Assembly: GCA_001941065.1 (NCBI GenBank)
Contig: MSHJ01000010.1
Coordinates: 248,001-312,000 of the forward strand
Length of the DNA stretch: 64,000 nt
Source of the DNA: Alistipes sp. Zagget8
GTDB lineage: Bacteria > Bacteroidota > Bacteroidia > Bacteroidales > Rikenellaceae
Direction of reading: 5' to 3'
Made by a program: the position numbers and the translations under genes. Below are positions 16,013 through 25,825 of this stretch, piece after piece; within the stretch, counting starts at the first letter, position 1, and every line of letters starts with the position of its first letter. The notes under the pieces were generated by a model that searched no databases, had not been told where the DNA came from, and worked only from the letters and a program-made list of their open reading frames with translations.

Positions 16013-18643
16013 ATGAACACACGACGATTTACCCTGACAGCCGCTGCCCTGGCAACGCTCTTTCTGCTGGCAACAGCTCCCGCGGAGGCCAAAAAGCCGG
16101 GCCGCAAATCGAAGAAAACCGAAGCCGCCGCCCCCAAGGCCGACTCGCTCAAGAAAGACAAGAAGAAAGGTTACGAGGAGCTGCTGAAAGGCGCCGTGAC
16201 CGACAAGGGCCTGTTCGATGTCCACCGCAAGGGTACGGACTACCTGTTCGAGATACCCGACTCGCTGATGGGCCGCGACATCCTGATCGTCAACAAAATA
16301 TCGGGCGTACCCTACGCCCTGAACGACAGCGGCATCAACAAGGGCATGGGCTACGGCGAGAAGATCGTCCGGTTCCGCAAGGACACCCTTTATAAAAAAG
16401 TGTGGGTCATGACCTACGACCCGCGCATCACCTCGCCCGAAGGCGACCGCATCACCCGCTCGGTGAAGGACAACTACCGCGAAACGGCCATCGAGCAGTT
16501 CCCGATCGAGGCTTACAATACCGATTCCACGGCGGTGGTCATCAAGGTCAACAAGGTCTTCGACGGCAGCGAGAAGAGTTTCAACAACGTCTTCGGGGCG
16601 CTCCGCATCGGCGGTTCCCCGAAAAAGGACCTTTCGAAGATCGAGTCCGTGAAATCGTTCCCCGAAAACATCATCGTCAAATCGACCCTTTCGGGCACAC
16701 ACTCCGGCGAGGAGGGCGGTTCGATGCCTGTCACCGTGGACATCACCTCGAACCTCGTGCTGCTGGCCGAGGAGCCGATGGTGGGGCGCTTCTCCGACGA
16801 GCGCGTGGGCTATTTCGAAATCGGACACCTCTATTTCAACGACAAACAGCAGAAGGCCGAGGAGCGGGCATTCATCAACCGCTGGCGGCTGGAGCCCAAG
16901 CCCGAAGACGTGGAGCGTTACAAGCGCGGCGAGCTGGTGGAACCCCAAAAGCCCATCGTGCTGTACATCGACCCGGCGACGCCCCCCGTATGGGTGCCCT
17001 ACATCAAGAAGGGCATCGTCGAGTGGCAGGAGGCTTTCGAGGCCGCCGGATTCAAGAACGCCATCGTGGCCCGGGAGGTCGATCCCGACGACAAGGAGTT
17101 CGACATCGACGACGTGCGCTACTCGGTAGTGACCTATGCCGCCTCGGAGACGGCCAATGCCATGGGCCCCTCGGTGATCGATCCCCGCAGCGGCGAGATC
17201 ATCGAAGCCGACATCATCTGGTGGCACAACGTGATGAGCATCCTCCAGGCATGGATTCGCCTGCAGACCGGCGCCGTAGATCCCCAGGCCCGCGGCAACG
17301 AACTTCCCACGGAGCTGATGGGCAACGCCGTGCGCTTCGTCTCGTCGCACGAACTGGGACACAGCCTCGGCCTGAAACACAATTTCGGCGCTTCGTATTC
17401 GGTGCCGGTGGATTCGCTCCGTTCGAAAACCTACACGGCGTCGCACGGCACGGCCAGCTCGATCATGGACTACGCCCGTTTCAACTACGTGGCACAGCCC
17501 GAGGACGGCATCACGCAGCTGACGCCCAAAATCGGGACCTACGACAAGCATGCCATCAACTGGGGCTACCGCTGGCTCGGAGCCAAGGACCCGCACGAGG
17601 AGCTGCCGACGCTCAACGCCTGGCTGCGCGAGCATGAGAACGACCTCGAATACTGGTACGGCGAGCAGCGGTTCCAGGGCAACGAAGACCCCCGCTCGCA
17701 GTCGGAAGACCTGAGCAACGACGCCGTCGCAGCCAGTCTCTACGGGCTGAAGAACCTCCAGCGCATCGTTCCCCATGTGACGGACTGGACCTCGGAGGAG
17801 GGAGAGCTGCAATACGAAAGCGGCCGCTTCCTGATGGCAATCGTCTTCCAGTGGCTGGCCTATGCCGACCATGTGAAGACCAACGTCGGCGGATACTACC
17901 TCAACAACGTCGTGGCAGGCCATGACATCGACCGCTACGTGCCGGTTCCGGCCGACTACCAGCGCAAGAGCGTCAAGTATCTGATCGACCAGGTGTTCAA
18001 CACCCCTGAATGGCTGTTCAAAGCCAAGGCGTGGGACAAGGCTTACGCCCAGCGTCTGTCGCCCGTGGGGATGATGGAATATGCGCCCTACAATTTCGCC
18101 CGCGAACTGCAATACAAGGTTTATTACGAGCTGCTGGCCGACGAGCGTCTGGTGCGTATGTATGAGACCGAGGCCCGGCAGGGACGCGGCAAACAGACCT
18201 ACACCCCCGAGCAGATGATGGACGACATCACACAGGCCGTTTTCATCCGTCCCGGAGGCCGCACCCTCTCGATCTGGGAGCGCATGAGCCAGAAAAATTA
18301 CCTCGACGCGCTGATCGTCTCGTCGAACATCACGATGGTCAAGACCACCAAGCTGGGTTCGACGCTCCACGACCACGACGGACGCGGGTGCAGCTGCTCG
18401 CTGATGCAGGAGGCCCCGGAGCTGACACTCGAACCGCTGCCGAGGCCCGAGGACATCGAGTTCCGCACGGCACGCAACTACGAACTGATGAAGCGCGTGA
18501 GCGAGACCACATCGGCCAAGCGGGCCGAGATGCGGAGGCTGCTGACCCTTGTGCAGAGCCGCACGGGAAGCGGCGACCAGGCGACCCGGAACCATTACCG
18601 GGACCTCGAACTGAGGCTCAAAGAAGCCTTGCGCATGTTATAG
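16013..18643 (+). CDS. Secreted zinc-dependent metalloprotease (DUF5117/DUF4953 type)
   Basis: This 876-residue protein has a signal peptide (about residues 1-23) and then a lysine-rich linker. Its central domain carries the metzincin-like zinc motif HELGHSLGLKHN at about residues 446-457, with the three His ligands and the catalytic Glu present. Such Bacteroidetes proteins are annotated with DUF5118, DUF5117 and DUF4953 regions, and the length fits. Substrates are unknown. It lies directly upstream of a SusC/SusD pair, separated by a hairpin, so a role in peptide release for uptake is plausible but inferred. Only a weak promoter-like TATTATTG is visible upstream. Confidence 0.88.
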   Translation: MNTRRFTLTAAALATLFLLATAPAEAKKPGRKSKKTEAAAPKADSLKKDKKKGYEELLKGAVTDKGLFDVHRKGTDYLFEIPDSLMGRDILIVNKISGVPYALNDSGINKGMGYGEKIVRFRKDTLYKKVWVMTYDPRITSPEGDRITRSVKDNYRETAIEQFPIEAYNTDSTAVVIKVNKVFDGSEKSFNNVFGALRIGGSPKKDLSKIESVKSFPENIIVKSTLSGTHSGEEGGSMPVTVDITSNLVLLAEEPMVGRFSDERVGYFEIGHLYFNDKQQKAEERAFINRWRLEPKPEDVERYKRGELVEPQKPIVLYIDPATPPVWVPYIKKGIVEWQEAFEAAGFKNAIVAREVDPDDKEFDIDDVRYSVVTYAASETANAMGPSVIDPRSGEIIEADIIWWHNVMSILQAWIRLQTGAVDPQARGNELPTELMGNAVRFVSSHELGHSLGLKHNFGASYSVPVDSLRSKTYTASHGTASSIMDYARFNYVAQPEDGITQLTPKIGTYDKHAINWGYRWLGAKDPHEELPTLNAWLREHENDLEYWYGEQRFQGNEDPRSQSEDLSNDAVAASLYGLKNLQRIVPHVTDWTSEEGELQYESGRFLMAIVFQWLAYADHVKTNVGGYYLNNVVAGHDIDRYVPVPADYQRKSVKYLIDQVFNTPEWLFKAKAWDKAYAQRLSPVGMMEYAPYNFARELQYKVYYELLADERLVRMYETEARQGRGKQTYTPEQMMDDITQAVFIRPGGRTLSIWERMSQKNYLDALIVSSNITMVKTTKLGSTLHDHDGRGCSCSLMQEAPELTLEPLPRPEDIEFRTARNYELMKRVSETTSAKRAEMRRLLTLVQSRTGSGDQATRNHYRDLELRLKEALRML

Positions 18644-18656
18644 AAACCCCCGAGCT

Positions 18657-18691
18657 GCAAAGCCGTCTTCCTCCCGGAAAGACGGCTTTGC
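18657..18691 (+). terminator. Strong hairpin after the metalloprotease gene (no U-tract)
   Basis: A perfect 13-bp stem (GCAAAGCCGTCTT with its complement, 9-nt loop) begins 14 bases after the stop codon. No T-run follows, so it may stabilise the 3' end or attenuate transcription into the SusC gene, not act as a full terminator. Confidence 0.55.
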
Positions 18692-18794
18692 GGTTCCTTA
18701 GGGAGAACCGGAACAGGTTACAGATTAAAACATATTTGCAAAATATAACTCCGATTTGACACAAAAAGAACTCAAACACATTTATTTTTACAGC

Positions 18795-21700
18795 ATGAAA
18801 AAACTCTTTACGCTATTTGTTCTGATCTGCCCCCTGCTCGCGCTGGCGCAGCAGACACGGCAGATTTCCGGGCAGGTCCTCGACCGCGCCGACGGTGCGC
18901 CGCTGGTGGGCGCCACCGTCTTCATTGCGCCCGAAGAGACCCAGGCCAAGGATTACAACCCGCAGGGAACCATCGCTTACGAACAGGGGCGCTTCGCCTT
19001 CAAACTGCCCGTGAGCGTCAAGAAAGTCGTGGTCAGCTACCTCGGCTACGAGGCGCAGACCCTCGATATTTCGGGTAAAAGCAATTTCACGATCTACCTC
19101 TCGGCTACGGAAAGCAAGATGGACGCCGTTGTGGTGACCGGATACCAGCGCATCGAGAAGCGCAAGCTCACGTCGTCGATCTCCAACGTCAAGATGTCGG
19201 ACATCGCACGCGACGGCGTGGCGAGCGTCGACGAGATGCTCTCGGGTTCTATCGCAGGACTCACCTCGACCCCCACGACGGGCGCCCCGGGCGGTGCCAG
19301 CAAGATCAAGATCCGCAGTTCGGTGACGCTGAACGGCAACACCGACCCGCTGTGGGTATTGGACGGCATGCCGCTCGAAGGCAATGACATTCCCTCGGAC
19401 TGGTCGTCGAAAGAGAACGTCGACAACCTCTATAACATGTCGATCGCGGGCCTCAACCCCGCCGACATCGAGGACATCACCGTGCTGAAAGATGCCGCCG
19501 CAACGGCCATCTACGGTGCCCGCGCGGCCAACGGCGTCATCATCATCACCACCAAGAAAGGCCGCCGCAACCAGGCCACGCGCGTCAACGTCTCGGCATC
19601 GCTCTTCGTGACCGACCGCCCGAACCTCTCGAAACTCAACCTGATGAACGCCTCGCAGAAAGTCGATTTCGAGTTAGGACTGGCCGCTAACGGACGGCTC
19701 AACTACCGGGAAAAGACGGGCGGCGTAGCCCGCATTCTGGACCAGGCCAACGAACGGGCAACGCTCCGCGAGAGCGGCTTTTCGGCGCTTACGCCCGAAA
19801 CACAGTCGGCAATCAATGCCCTGCGTAAGGACGGCATAAACTGGGGCGAGGAGATCTACCGGGTAACGCTCAACCAGCAGTACAGCATCAACATCTCGGG
19901 CGGCGGCAACAAGGCCAGCTACTATTTCTCGGGCGGTTACTACAACGAGCAGGGAACGACCGTCGGCACGGGATTCGAGCGTCTGAACCTCACGCTGAAG
20001 ACCGATTACGACCTGCTGAAGAACCTGCGTTTCGGCGCCTCGGTGTTCGTGGGGCAGAACAAGAATGAGTCCTACGTTTCGGACACGGACGTCTTCACCA
20101 ATCCCTCGCAATACACCCGTACGGTGAACCCTTACCTGACGGCTTATAATCCCGACGGCAGCTACATCTACGACCCCGACATGACCGCTTATCAGGGAAA
20201 CAACGACGACGTGATCGACTACAACTTCTTCGAAGAGCAGCGCAATACGGAATACTCGCTCAAGACACGTTCGATCAAAACGATCTTCGACCTCGACTAC
20301 AAACCCGTCAAAGGACTGCGCATCTTCACCCAGTTCGGCCTGCAGGTCGATAACTCGATGACCGAGAAAATGGCGCAGGAAAACAGTTACTTCACCCGCA
20401 AATACGCACTCGAATCGCGCATAGACGGCGTCACGTACATGCCCGAAGGCGGCGTTATCCAGAACTGGAACGGCGACCTCTCGCAGTATACCTGGAAAGC
20501 ACAGGCCGAATACTCGGGGACATTCGCCAAGAAACACGAACTCGACCTGATGGCCGGTCTGGAGATGCGCGGAACAACGAGCACCACCATCCACACCAAA
20601 GGATTCGGATACGACCACAAAACGATGGTTTCCGAAACGATGCCGATTCCTCCGGGGTCCGACCTGCTCACCAAATCCTATTTCAAGCAGTACCAGAAAT
20701 CGTTCTACGAGAACCGCTACCTGTCGTATTTCTTCACCGGATCGTACACCTATGACAACCGCTACACGGTCTTCGGATCGATGCGCTACGACGGTACGAA
20801 CCTCTTCGGCGTCGATCCCAAATACAAGTTCAACCCCATGTGGTCGATATCGGGTGCCTGGAGCATCAACCGCGAGCAGTTCCTGCGCGATGCCAAATGG
20901 CTGGACAACCTGCGACTGAGGGGTTCGTACGGTGCTCAGGGCAATATCGACCGCACAACCTCGCCCTATATCCTCGGAGAATGGAACAGACGAAATCCCG
21001 GAGGAGTCAACGAGGATGCTATCAACGTTATTTCGCCTCCCAATCAGAACCTGCGCTGGGAGACCACCTACACGTGGAATGCCGCCCTCGACTTCTCGGC
21101 CCTCGAAAACCGCATCGGTTTTACATTTGAGATTTACGGCCGTCACAGCGAGAACCTGATCACCACCCGCACAATCCCCTCGGAGACCGGATTCACATCG
21201 ACATCGAGCAATTTCGGCGAAATGTCGAGCAAGGGTATCGAGTTTACGCTCAATACGGTGAATATCCGCACGCACAATTTCCGTTGGGAAACTTCGATCA
21301 ACCTGGCCCACAACACCGACAAGGTGGACAAAATCCTGATCGACGAAAACAGCTGGACTCCCTCGCTACAGGGTTATTCGAATAAGGCCGTATTCGCCTA
21401 CAAGACCGCAGGCCTCGACGAATATGGTATCCCGATGTTCTGGAGAGACGGACAGCGGATCAGCCTTCAGGAATTGGTGAATTTCCGGGTCGTGGAAGTT
21501 GTCGATCCCTGGGGATTCGGCTCCAGCTACAGCGCCGTAATGAACCAGTCGCAGAGTGCCATACGCAACAACCTTTCCTATATCGGTTCGTATAACCCGA
21601 ACGTAACCGGAGGCTTCAACAACCGGTTCTACTACAAGAACTTCGACCTGTCCGTTTCATGCAATTTCGTCTTCGGACAACTCGTGAAAGAGTCCCCGTT

Positions 21701-22175
21701 CTACAATCCGACCCAGACCAGCCCCGGGCAGAACAACACGACCAAAGTACAGAAAATTTGGTCGGCGACCAATACTTCGGGCATCTACCCGGCCCTCACG
21801 GGTGGCCTGCAGCCCGACGGAACGTCATGGGGCAGCTGGGAAACCTGGTTAGAGGACCCGGATCCCTACCGTGCATACAACACGATCCTCGAGTCCTTCA
21901 ATTCGATCAGCGGAGCCAGCATCTTCAACAATCTCGATATCTGGTACAAGAAGATCAATTACTTCCGTGTGAACAGCATCCGGCTGGGATATGCCTTCCC
22001 GGAACGGATCACCCGCAAGCTCCACCTGTCGGGACTCCGCCTTCATTTCGAAGCCCGCAACCCGTTCGTCATCGCCACGAACTACGACGGATATTTCGAT
22101 CCGGAGACTTACGGCAGCATCTACTCCCAGCCGATGGCACGCACCTACTCGGTCGGTCTTAACATCACTTTCTAA
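18795..22175 (+). CDS. SusC/RagA family TonB-linked outer-membrane transporter
   Basis: SusC-type proteins are 22-strand outer-membrane channels, powered by TonB, that import glycans or peptides captured by SusD. This one has a signal peptide, an N-terminal carboxypeptidase-regulatory-like repeat (GQVLDRADGAPLVGATVF ... VVVSYLGYEAQ), a plug with the TonB-box-like VVVTGYQ and the family motif AAATAIYGARAANGVIIITTKKG. The barrel ends in an aromatic-terminal strand (SVGLNITF). The ATG at 18795 gives the signal peptide; an upstream TTG in frame does not. SusD follows 12 bases later. No glycoside hydrolase is linked to this pair, and the upstream metalloprotease hints at peptides as the ligand. 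Confidence 0.95.
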   Translation: MKKLFTLFVLICPLLALAQQTRQISGQVLDRADGAPLVGATVFIAPEETQAKDYNPQGTIAYEQGRFAFKLPVSVKKVVVSYLGYEAQTLDISGKSNFTIYLSATESKMDAVVVTGYQRIEKRKLTSSISNVKMSDIARDGVASVDEMLSGSIAGLTSTPTTGAPGGASKIKIRSSVTLNGNTDPLWVLDGMPLEGNDIPSDWSSKENVDNLYNMSIAGLNPADIEDITVLKDAAATAIYGARAANGVIIITTKKGRRNQATRVNVSASLFVTDRPNLSKLNLMNASQKVDFELGLAANGRLNYREKTGGVARILDQANERATLRESGFSALTPETQSAINALRKDGINWGEEIYRVTLNQQYSINISGGGNKASYYFSGGYYNEQGTTVGTGFERLNLTLKTDYDLLKNLRFGASVFVGQNKNESYVSDTDVFTNPSQYTRTVNPYLTAYNPDGSYIYDPDMTAYQGNNDDVIDYNFFEEQRNTEYSLKTRSIKTIFDLDYKPVKGLRIFTQFGLQVDNSMTEKMAQENSYFTRKYALESRIDGVTYMPEGGVIQNWNGDLSQYTWKAQAEYSGTFAKKHELDLMAGLEMRGTTSTTIHTKGFGYDHKTMVSETMPIPPGSDLLTKSYFKQYQKSFYENRYLSYFFTGSYTYDNRYTVFGSMRYDGTNLFGVDPKYKFNPMWSISGAWSINREQFLRDAKWLDNLRLRGSYGAQGNIDRTTSPYILGEWNRRNPGGVNEDAINVISPPNQNLRWETTYTWNAALDFSALENRIGFTFEIYGRHSENLITTRTIPSETGFTSTSSNFGEMSSKGIEFTLNTVNIRTHNFRWETSINLAHNTDKVDKILIDENSWTPSLQGYSNKAVFAYKTAGLDEYGIPMFWRDGQRISLQELVNFRVVEVVDPWGFGSSYSAVMNQSQSAIRNNLSYIGSYNPNVTGGFNNRFYYKNFDLSVSCNFVFGQLVKESPFYNPTQTSPGQNNTTKVQKIWSATNTSGIYPALTGGLQPDGTSWGSWETWLEDPDPYRAYNTILESFNSISGASIFNNLDIWYKKINYFRVNSIRLGYAFPERITRKLHLSGLRLHFEARNPFVIATNYDGYFDPETYGSIYSQPMARTYSVGLNITF

Positions 22176-22187
22176 CACGTTCCGAAC

Positions 22188-23582
22188 ATGAAAAAAACAG
22201 CATACATCCTTCTTGCCGCATTGGGATTCGCCTCGTGCAACTACCTCGAAATCGATCCCGTCGGCAAGGTCATTCCCCACAAGGTATCGGAGTACCGCGC
22301 CCTGCTCACGACCGGGTACTACAACTATTCGTCTTTCAGCGCAACCACCTATATCGGCCTTCTGTCCGACGAGATCGACCGCCTGGATCAATCCCAATTC
22401 GGGACCAGCAGTGAGGGAGTGGCGCTCTCCTACAACCTCACGTGGCAATACGGAACCCAGATGCGTGAACTGCCCTATCAGGATTGTTACCGCTCCATCT
22501 TCTATGCCACCGCCGTGATCGACGAAGCCATGGACGCGGATGCGGATACTTCGGGTGAATCCAAAGAGCAGATTCTCGGCGAAGCATACGCCATGCGCGC
22601 ATACCTCCATTTCGCATTGGTGAACCTCTACGGTCAACCCTACAATCCCGCTACCGCCTCGACAGACCGGGGAGTTCCCATCTCGAACAACATCGACATC
22701 GAGCAAAAATACCGCCCGGCAAATGTAGCGGCCGTCTATACGCAGATTCTCGAAGACATCGAGCAGGCCGAAAATTACCTGACCATTGAAAACTACCTGA
22801 ATCTGGAGGTAACGGAGCGGGCAAAACTCAACTACCGTTTCACCCGCGACGCCTTGCAGGGCCTCAAGGCCCGCGTAATGCTCTACATGCGAAACTGGCA
22901 GGAGGCTTACGACGCGGCGACCGCGCTGCTTCCCAAATACAAACTGGTGGATTTCAATACGACGGTGGGAACCAACGCACTGCCGTGGAAAGCGACCTCG
23001 GAGGAGGCTATCCTTGCCTGGGAACGGCCGTTCAACGGAGCGAACAACGACCTGATATACGCAGGCCTCCTCTCGGATGAAATTCTCGGGTTGTTCGACT
23101 CGGCGGCAGATAAACGTAGCTCATATATCGGTGCCGCATATGTCTACGACGAGAATTGGAATCCAACGCTGATCGGATATCGTCCCAGCAGCCGCTCAGC
23201 GAGCGACCGCACATCGTTGCGTATCGCCGAGATGTACCTGATCGCCGCCGAAGCCGGTTCGTACCTGACCGGGGAGTTGGACAATGCCAAGGGCTACCTG
23301 CTCGACCTGCAGAAAATGCGGTTCTCGCCCGAAGGATACACAGCCAAAGAAACAGCTGTTGAAGCGATGACCGCCGAACAGTTCCGGACGGAGGTAGCCA
23401 ATGACCGAGCCCGCGAACTGCTCATCGAAGGTCACCGCTGGTTCGACCTGCGCCGCACGACACAGCCCTCGATTACCCACATTTCCGACGGCCAGACCTA
23501 TACGCTTTATCAGAGCGATTCGCGTTACACGCTGCCGTTCCCGCAGTCGGCCGTCAACAACAACCCCGAGCTGAACAACTAA
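22188..23582 (+). CDS. SusD/RagB family nutrient-binding lipoprotein
   Basis: This surface lipoprotein caps its SusC partner and binds the ligand. The lipobox is FASC with Cys near residue 17, followed by NYLEIDP, a common SusD start. The 464-residue length and the helical TPR-like middle (GEAYAMRAYLHFALVNLYGQPY) are standard. So is the C-terminal region with RIAEMYLIAAEA and ELLIEGHRWFDLRR. It is co-directional with, and 12 bases after, the SusC gene, and a strong terminator follows. Confidence 0.95.
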   Translation: MKKTAYILLAALGFASCNYLEIDPVGKVIPHKVSEYRALLTTGYYNYSSFSATTYIGLLSDEIDRLDQSQFGTSSEGVALSYNLTWQYGTQMRELPYQDCYRSIFYATAVIDEAMDADADTSGESKEQILGEAYAMRAYLHFALVNLYGQPYNPATASTDRGVPISNNIDIEQKYRPANVAAVYTQILEDIEQAENYLTIENYLNLEVTERAKLNYRFTRDALQGLKARVMLYMRNWQEAYDAATALLPKYKLVDFNTTVGTNALPWKATSEEAILAWERPFNGANNDLIYAGLLSDEILGLFDSAADKRSSYIGAAYVYDENWNPTLIGYRPSSRSASDRTSLRIAEMYLIAAEAGSYLTGELDNAKGYLLDLQKMRFSPEGYTAKETAVEAMTAEQFRTEVANDRARELLIEGHRWFDLRRTTQPSITHISDGQTYTLYQSDSRYTLPFPQSAVNNNPELNN

Positions 23583-23614
23583 ACGGGGAGAAGACACGCC
23601 CTTCGGGTCCAGCA

Positions 23615-23654
23615 CAAAAAAACAGTCCGGTTTTTGCACCGGACTGTTTTTTTT
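23615..23654 (+). terminator. Bidirectional intrinsic terminator after SusD
   Basis: A 10-bp stem (ACAGTCCGGT/ACCGGACTGT, 6-nt loop) is flanked by an A-run and an eight-T run. It closes the SusC-SusD unit. Confidence 0.9.
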
Positions 23655-23669
23655 GTAATTTTACACGTC

Positions 23670-24418
23670 ATGAAAGCCATTATCATCGAAGACGAACCGT
23701 TGTCGGCGGCCGAACTGCGCACGTCGCTGGCCGAGGTCGCGCCGCACATCGAGGTCGTAGCCACGGCATCGTCGGTCGCCGAAGCGGTCGAGACGGTGAG
23801 CCGCGTCGGGCACGACCTGATCTTCATGGACATTCACCTCGAGGACGGCAGCGGGTTCGACATCTTCGAACGCGCGGACATCTCCGTGCCGGTCATCTTC
23901 ATCACGGCCTACGACTCCTATGCGCTGAAAGCGTTCGAGAACAAAGGCATCGACTACCTGCTGAAACCCTTCGGCCGCGACGACCTCCGGCGGGCCATAG
24001 CCAAGCTGGGATTGTTGTCGGGGGGGGAATTGCGTCTGCGGAGCACAGCGCCCCGACGCAGACGCCTCCGGCCTACCAGGAACGCTTCCTGGTACACATG
24101 GGCGCCCGGATGAAATCGGTCACCACGGCGGAAATCGCCTATTTCATGGCCGACGGCAAGTACCTCCACCTGATGACGCACGACGGTAAAGATTACATCC
24201 TCGACCGTTCGCTGACCGACGTGGGTGAGAAACTCCCGCCGAACCTCTTTTTCCGCATCAACCGCCGTTTCATCGTCTCGTTCGACGCCATCCGGGAGAT
24301 GATCCGCTACTCGGGAAGCCGCATCAAAATTCTGCTCGACCCGCCCCTGGCCGAAGGCGAAGAGGCGTTCGTCAGCACCGACCGCGTGCCCGATTTCCGG
24401 CAGTGGCTCAACCGGTAA
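23670..24418 (+). pseudogene. LytTR response regulator, frame broken at a G8 tract
   Basis: Residues 1-118 form a receiver domain: KAIIIEDEP, phospho-acceptor Asp54 in FMDIHLEDG, the switch Thr of FITAYD and Lys of LLKPF. At eight Gs (24020-24027) the frame ends its meaningful part, and the LytTR DNA-binding domain (AYFMADGKYLHLMTHDGKDY ... FFRINRRFIVS) continues in another frame. One added G, or two removed, would give a single ~249-residue protein. It is the likely partner of a LytS-type kinase, and the only one in the window is at 14348. As read, the DNA-binding half is not translated with the receiver. Confidence 0.85.
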
Positions 24419-24473
24419 TAGTAATCAGAACCTCTTTTTTGTTTTTAGTGGAGCCGGTTTGTGCTTAAACGAA

Positions 24474-24515
24474 GCAAGGCGCGGATGGGTAGTAATAGTC
24501 CCATTCGCGCCTTGC
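24474..24515. terminator. Long hairpin between the convergent regulator and ssb genes
   Basis: A 16-bp stem with one mismatch (GCAAGGCGCGgATGGG with its complement) closes a 10-nt loop. It lies between the two convergent genes, 24 bases past the ssb stop on the minus strand. No T-run follows on either strand, so termination strength is uncertain. Confidence 0.5.
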
Positions 24516-24538
24516 ATATGCAAAAATGCCCTATAAAA

Positions 24539-25015
24539 TCAGAACGGCAGGTCGTCCGGGTCGTCCGCCGGAACGGAGGGTGCCGCCGAGGGCTGAGGCT
24601 GGGGAGCCGCCGCAGACTGCTGGTAGCTGCTCTGCTGTTGTGCACCGTAGGCCGGAGCCGGAGCGCCTTCCGATGCCGGGTTGTCCGAACGGCGGCCCAG
24701 CAGGTTCATGTTATCCGCCAGAATCTCGGTCGTATAGCGCTTGTTGTTGTCCTTGTCCATCCACTCGCGGGTGCGCAGGCGTCCCTCGATATAGATTTGT
24801 GAGCCTTTCTTCACATAGCGGTCCACGACATCGGCCAGACCCCGCCACAGCGTGATCGTGTGCCATTCGGTATGTTCCTTCGTTTCGTTGGCCTGACGGT
24901 CGAACAGGCGTTCGGTCGTCGCCAGGCGAATGCGGGCGACCTTCGCACCGCCCTCGAGCGTGCGCACCTCGGGGTCCATGCCCACGTTGCCGATCAGAAT
25001 TACTTTATTTACCAT
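24539..25015 (-). CDS. ssb: Single-stranded DNA-binding protein
   Basis: SSB coats single-stranded DNA and recruits repair and replication proteins. The 158-residue protein has an N-terminal OB fold (MVNKVILIGNVGMDPEVRTLEGG, then WHTITLWRGLADVVDRYVKKGSQIYIEG). A Gln/Ala/Pro-rich linker follows, and the C-terminal tip DDLPF is the acidic tail that binds partners. Its start codon directly abuts the stop codon of the upstream purine phosphorylase gene, so ssb ends an lpxK-punA-ssb operon. Confidence 0.97.
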   Translation of the reverse strand: MVNKVILIGNVGMDPEVRTLEGGAKVARIRLATTERLFDRQANETKEHTEWHTITLWRGLADVVDRYVKKGSQIYIEGRLRTREWMDKDNNKRYTTEILADNMNLLGRRSDNPASEGAPAPAYGAQQQSSYQQSAAAPQPQPSAAPSVPADDPDDLPF

Positions 25016-25825
25016 TTATTTAAGATTTTTAATCATTTTCCGGAAAAGGACCTCCATGCGCACCCCGGCCTTCTTGCCCTGCCGCTGCACATCCTCGTGG
25101 TCGCCCACCTCGTCCGAAAGGCCGCAGTTGGTGATGACCGACACGCCGAAGACCGGAATCGACATGTGGCGTGCCACGATCACCTCGGGAACGGTCGACA
25201 TGCCCGCGGCATCGCCGCCGATGGCCTTGAAATAGCGGTACTCGGCCTGCGTCTCGAACGTCGGGCCCGTGCCGCCGACATAGACGCCGTACTGGAGTTT
25301 GATATTCTCCTCCTCGGCGATCTTCGTGGCCGCGGCAATCAGCGACTTGTCGTAGCAGTTGTGCATATCCGGAAACCGGGGGCCCAGTTCGGCCAGGTTG
25401 GGGCCGATCAGCGGGTTGGGCATCAGGTTGATATGGTCGGTGATGACCATCAGGTCGCCCACGCGGAACGAGGTGTTGATGCCGCCCGAGGCGTTCGACA
25501 CGAAGAGGTATCTGATGCCCAGCTGCTGCATCACGCGCACGGGGAAGGTCACCTGCTGCATCGTATAACCCTCGTAGTAGTGGAAACGCCCCTGCATGGC
25601 CACGACCCGGCGGCCCTCGATCTCCCCGAAGATCATCCGCCCCTTGTGGCCCTCGACCGTCGAAACGGGGAAGCCGGGGATATTTTTGTATTCGATGGCG
25701 AATTTCGTGTCGATCCGGTCGGCGAAATCGCCCAGTCCGGTGCCGAGAACGATGCCGATTTCGGGCGCGAAATCCCGGGTCTCAGCCTGGATGAAAGCGG
25801 CTGTTTTCTTAATTTCCTCTAACAT
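25016..25825 (-). CDS. punA: Purine-nucleoside phosphorylase (trimeric type)
   Basis: This cytosolic enzyme splits inosine and guanosine (and the deoxy forms) with phosphate for purine salvage. The 269-residue protein has the PNP/MTAP class-2 motifs: [12 protein letters not shown], the phosphate-site [17 protein letters not shown], the base-site [11 protein letters not shown] and GMSTVPEV. An Asn in VITNCG favours the 6-oxopurine specificity of PNP over MTAP. It overlaps the lpxK 3' end by 17 bases and touches the ssb start. Confidence 0.93.
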   Translation of the reverse strand: MLEEIKKTAAFIQAETRDFAPEIGIVLGTGLGDFADRIDTKFAIEYKNIPGFPVSTVEGHKGRMIFGEIEGRRVVAMQGRFHYYEGYTMQQVTFPVRVMQQLGIRYLFVSNASGGINTSFRVGDLMVITDHINLMPNPLIGPNLAELGPRFPDMHNCYDKSLIAAATKIAEEENIKLQYGVYVGGTGPTFETQAEYRYFKAIGGDAAGMSTVPEVIVARHMSIPVFGVSVITNCGLSDEVGDHEDVQRQGKKAGVRMEVLFRKMIKNLK

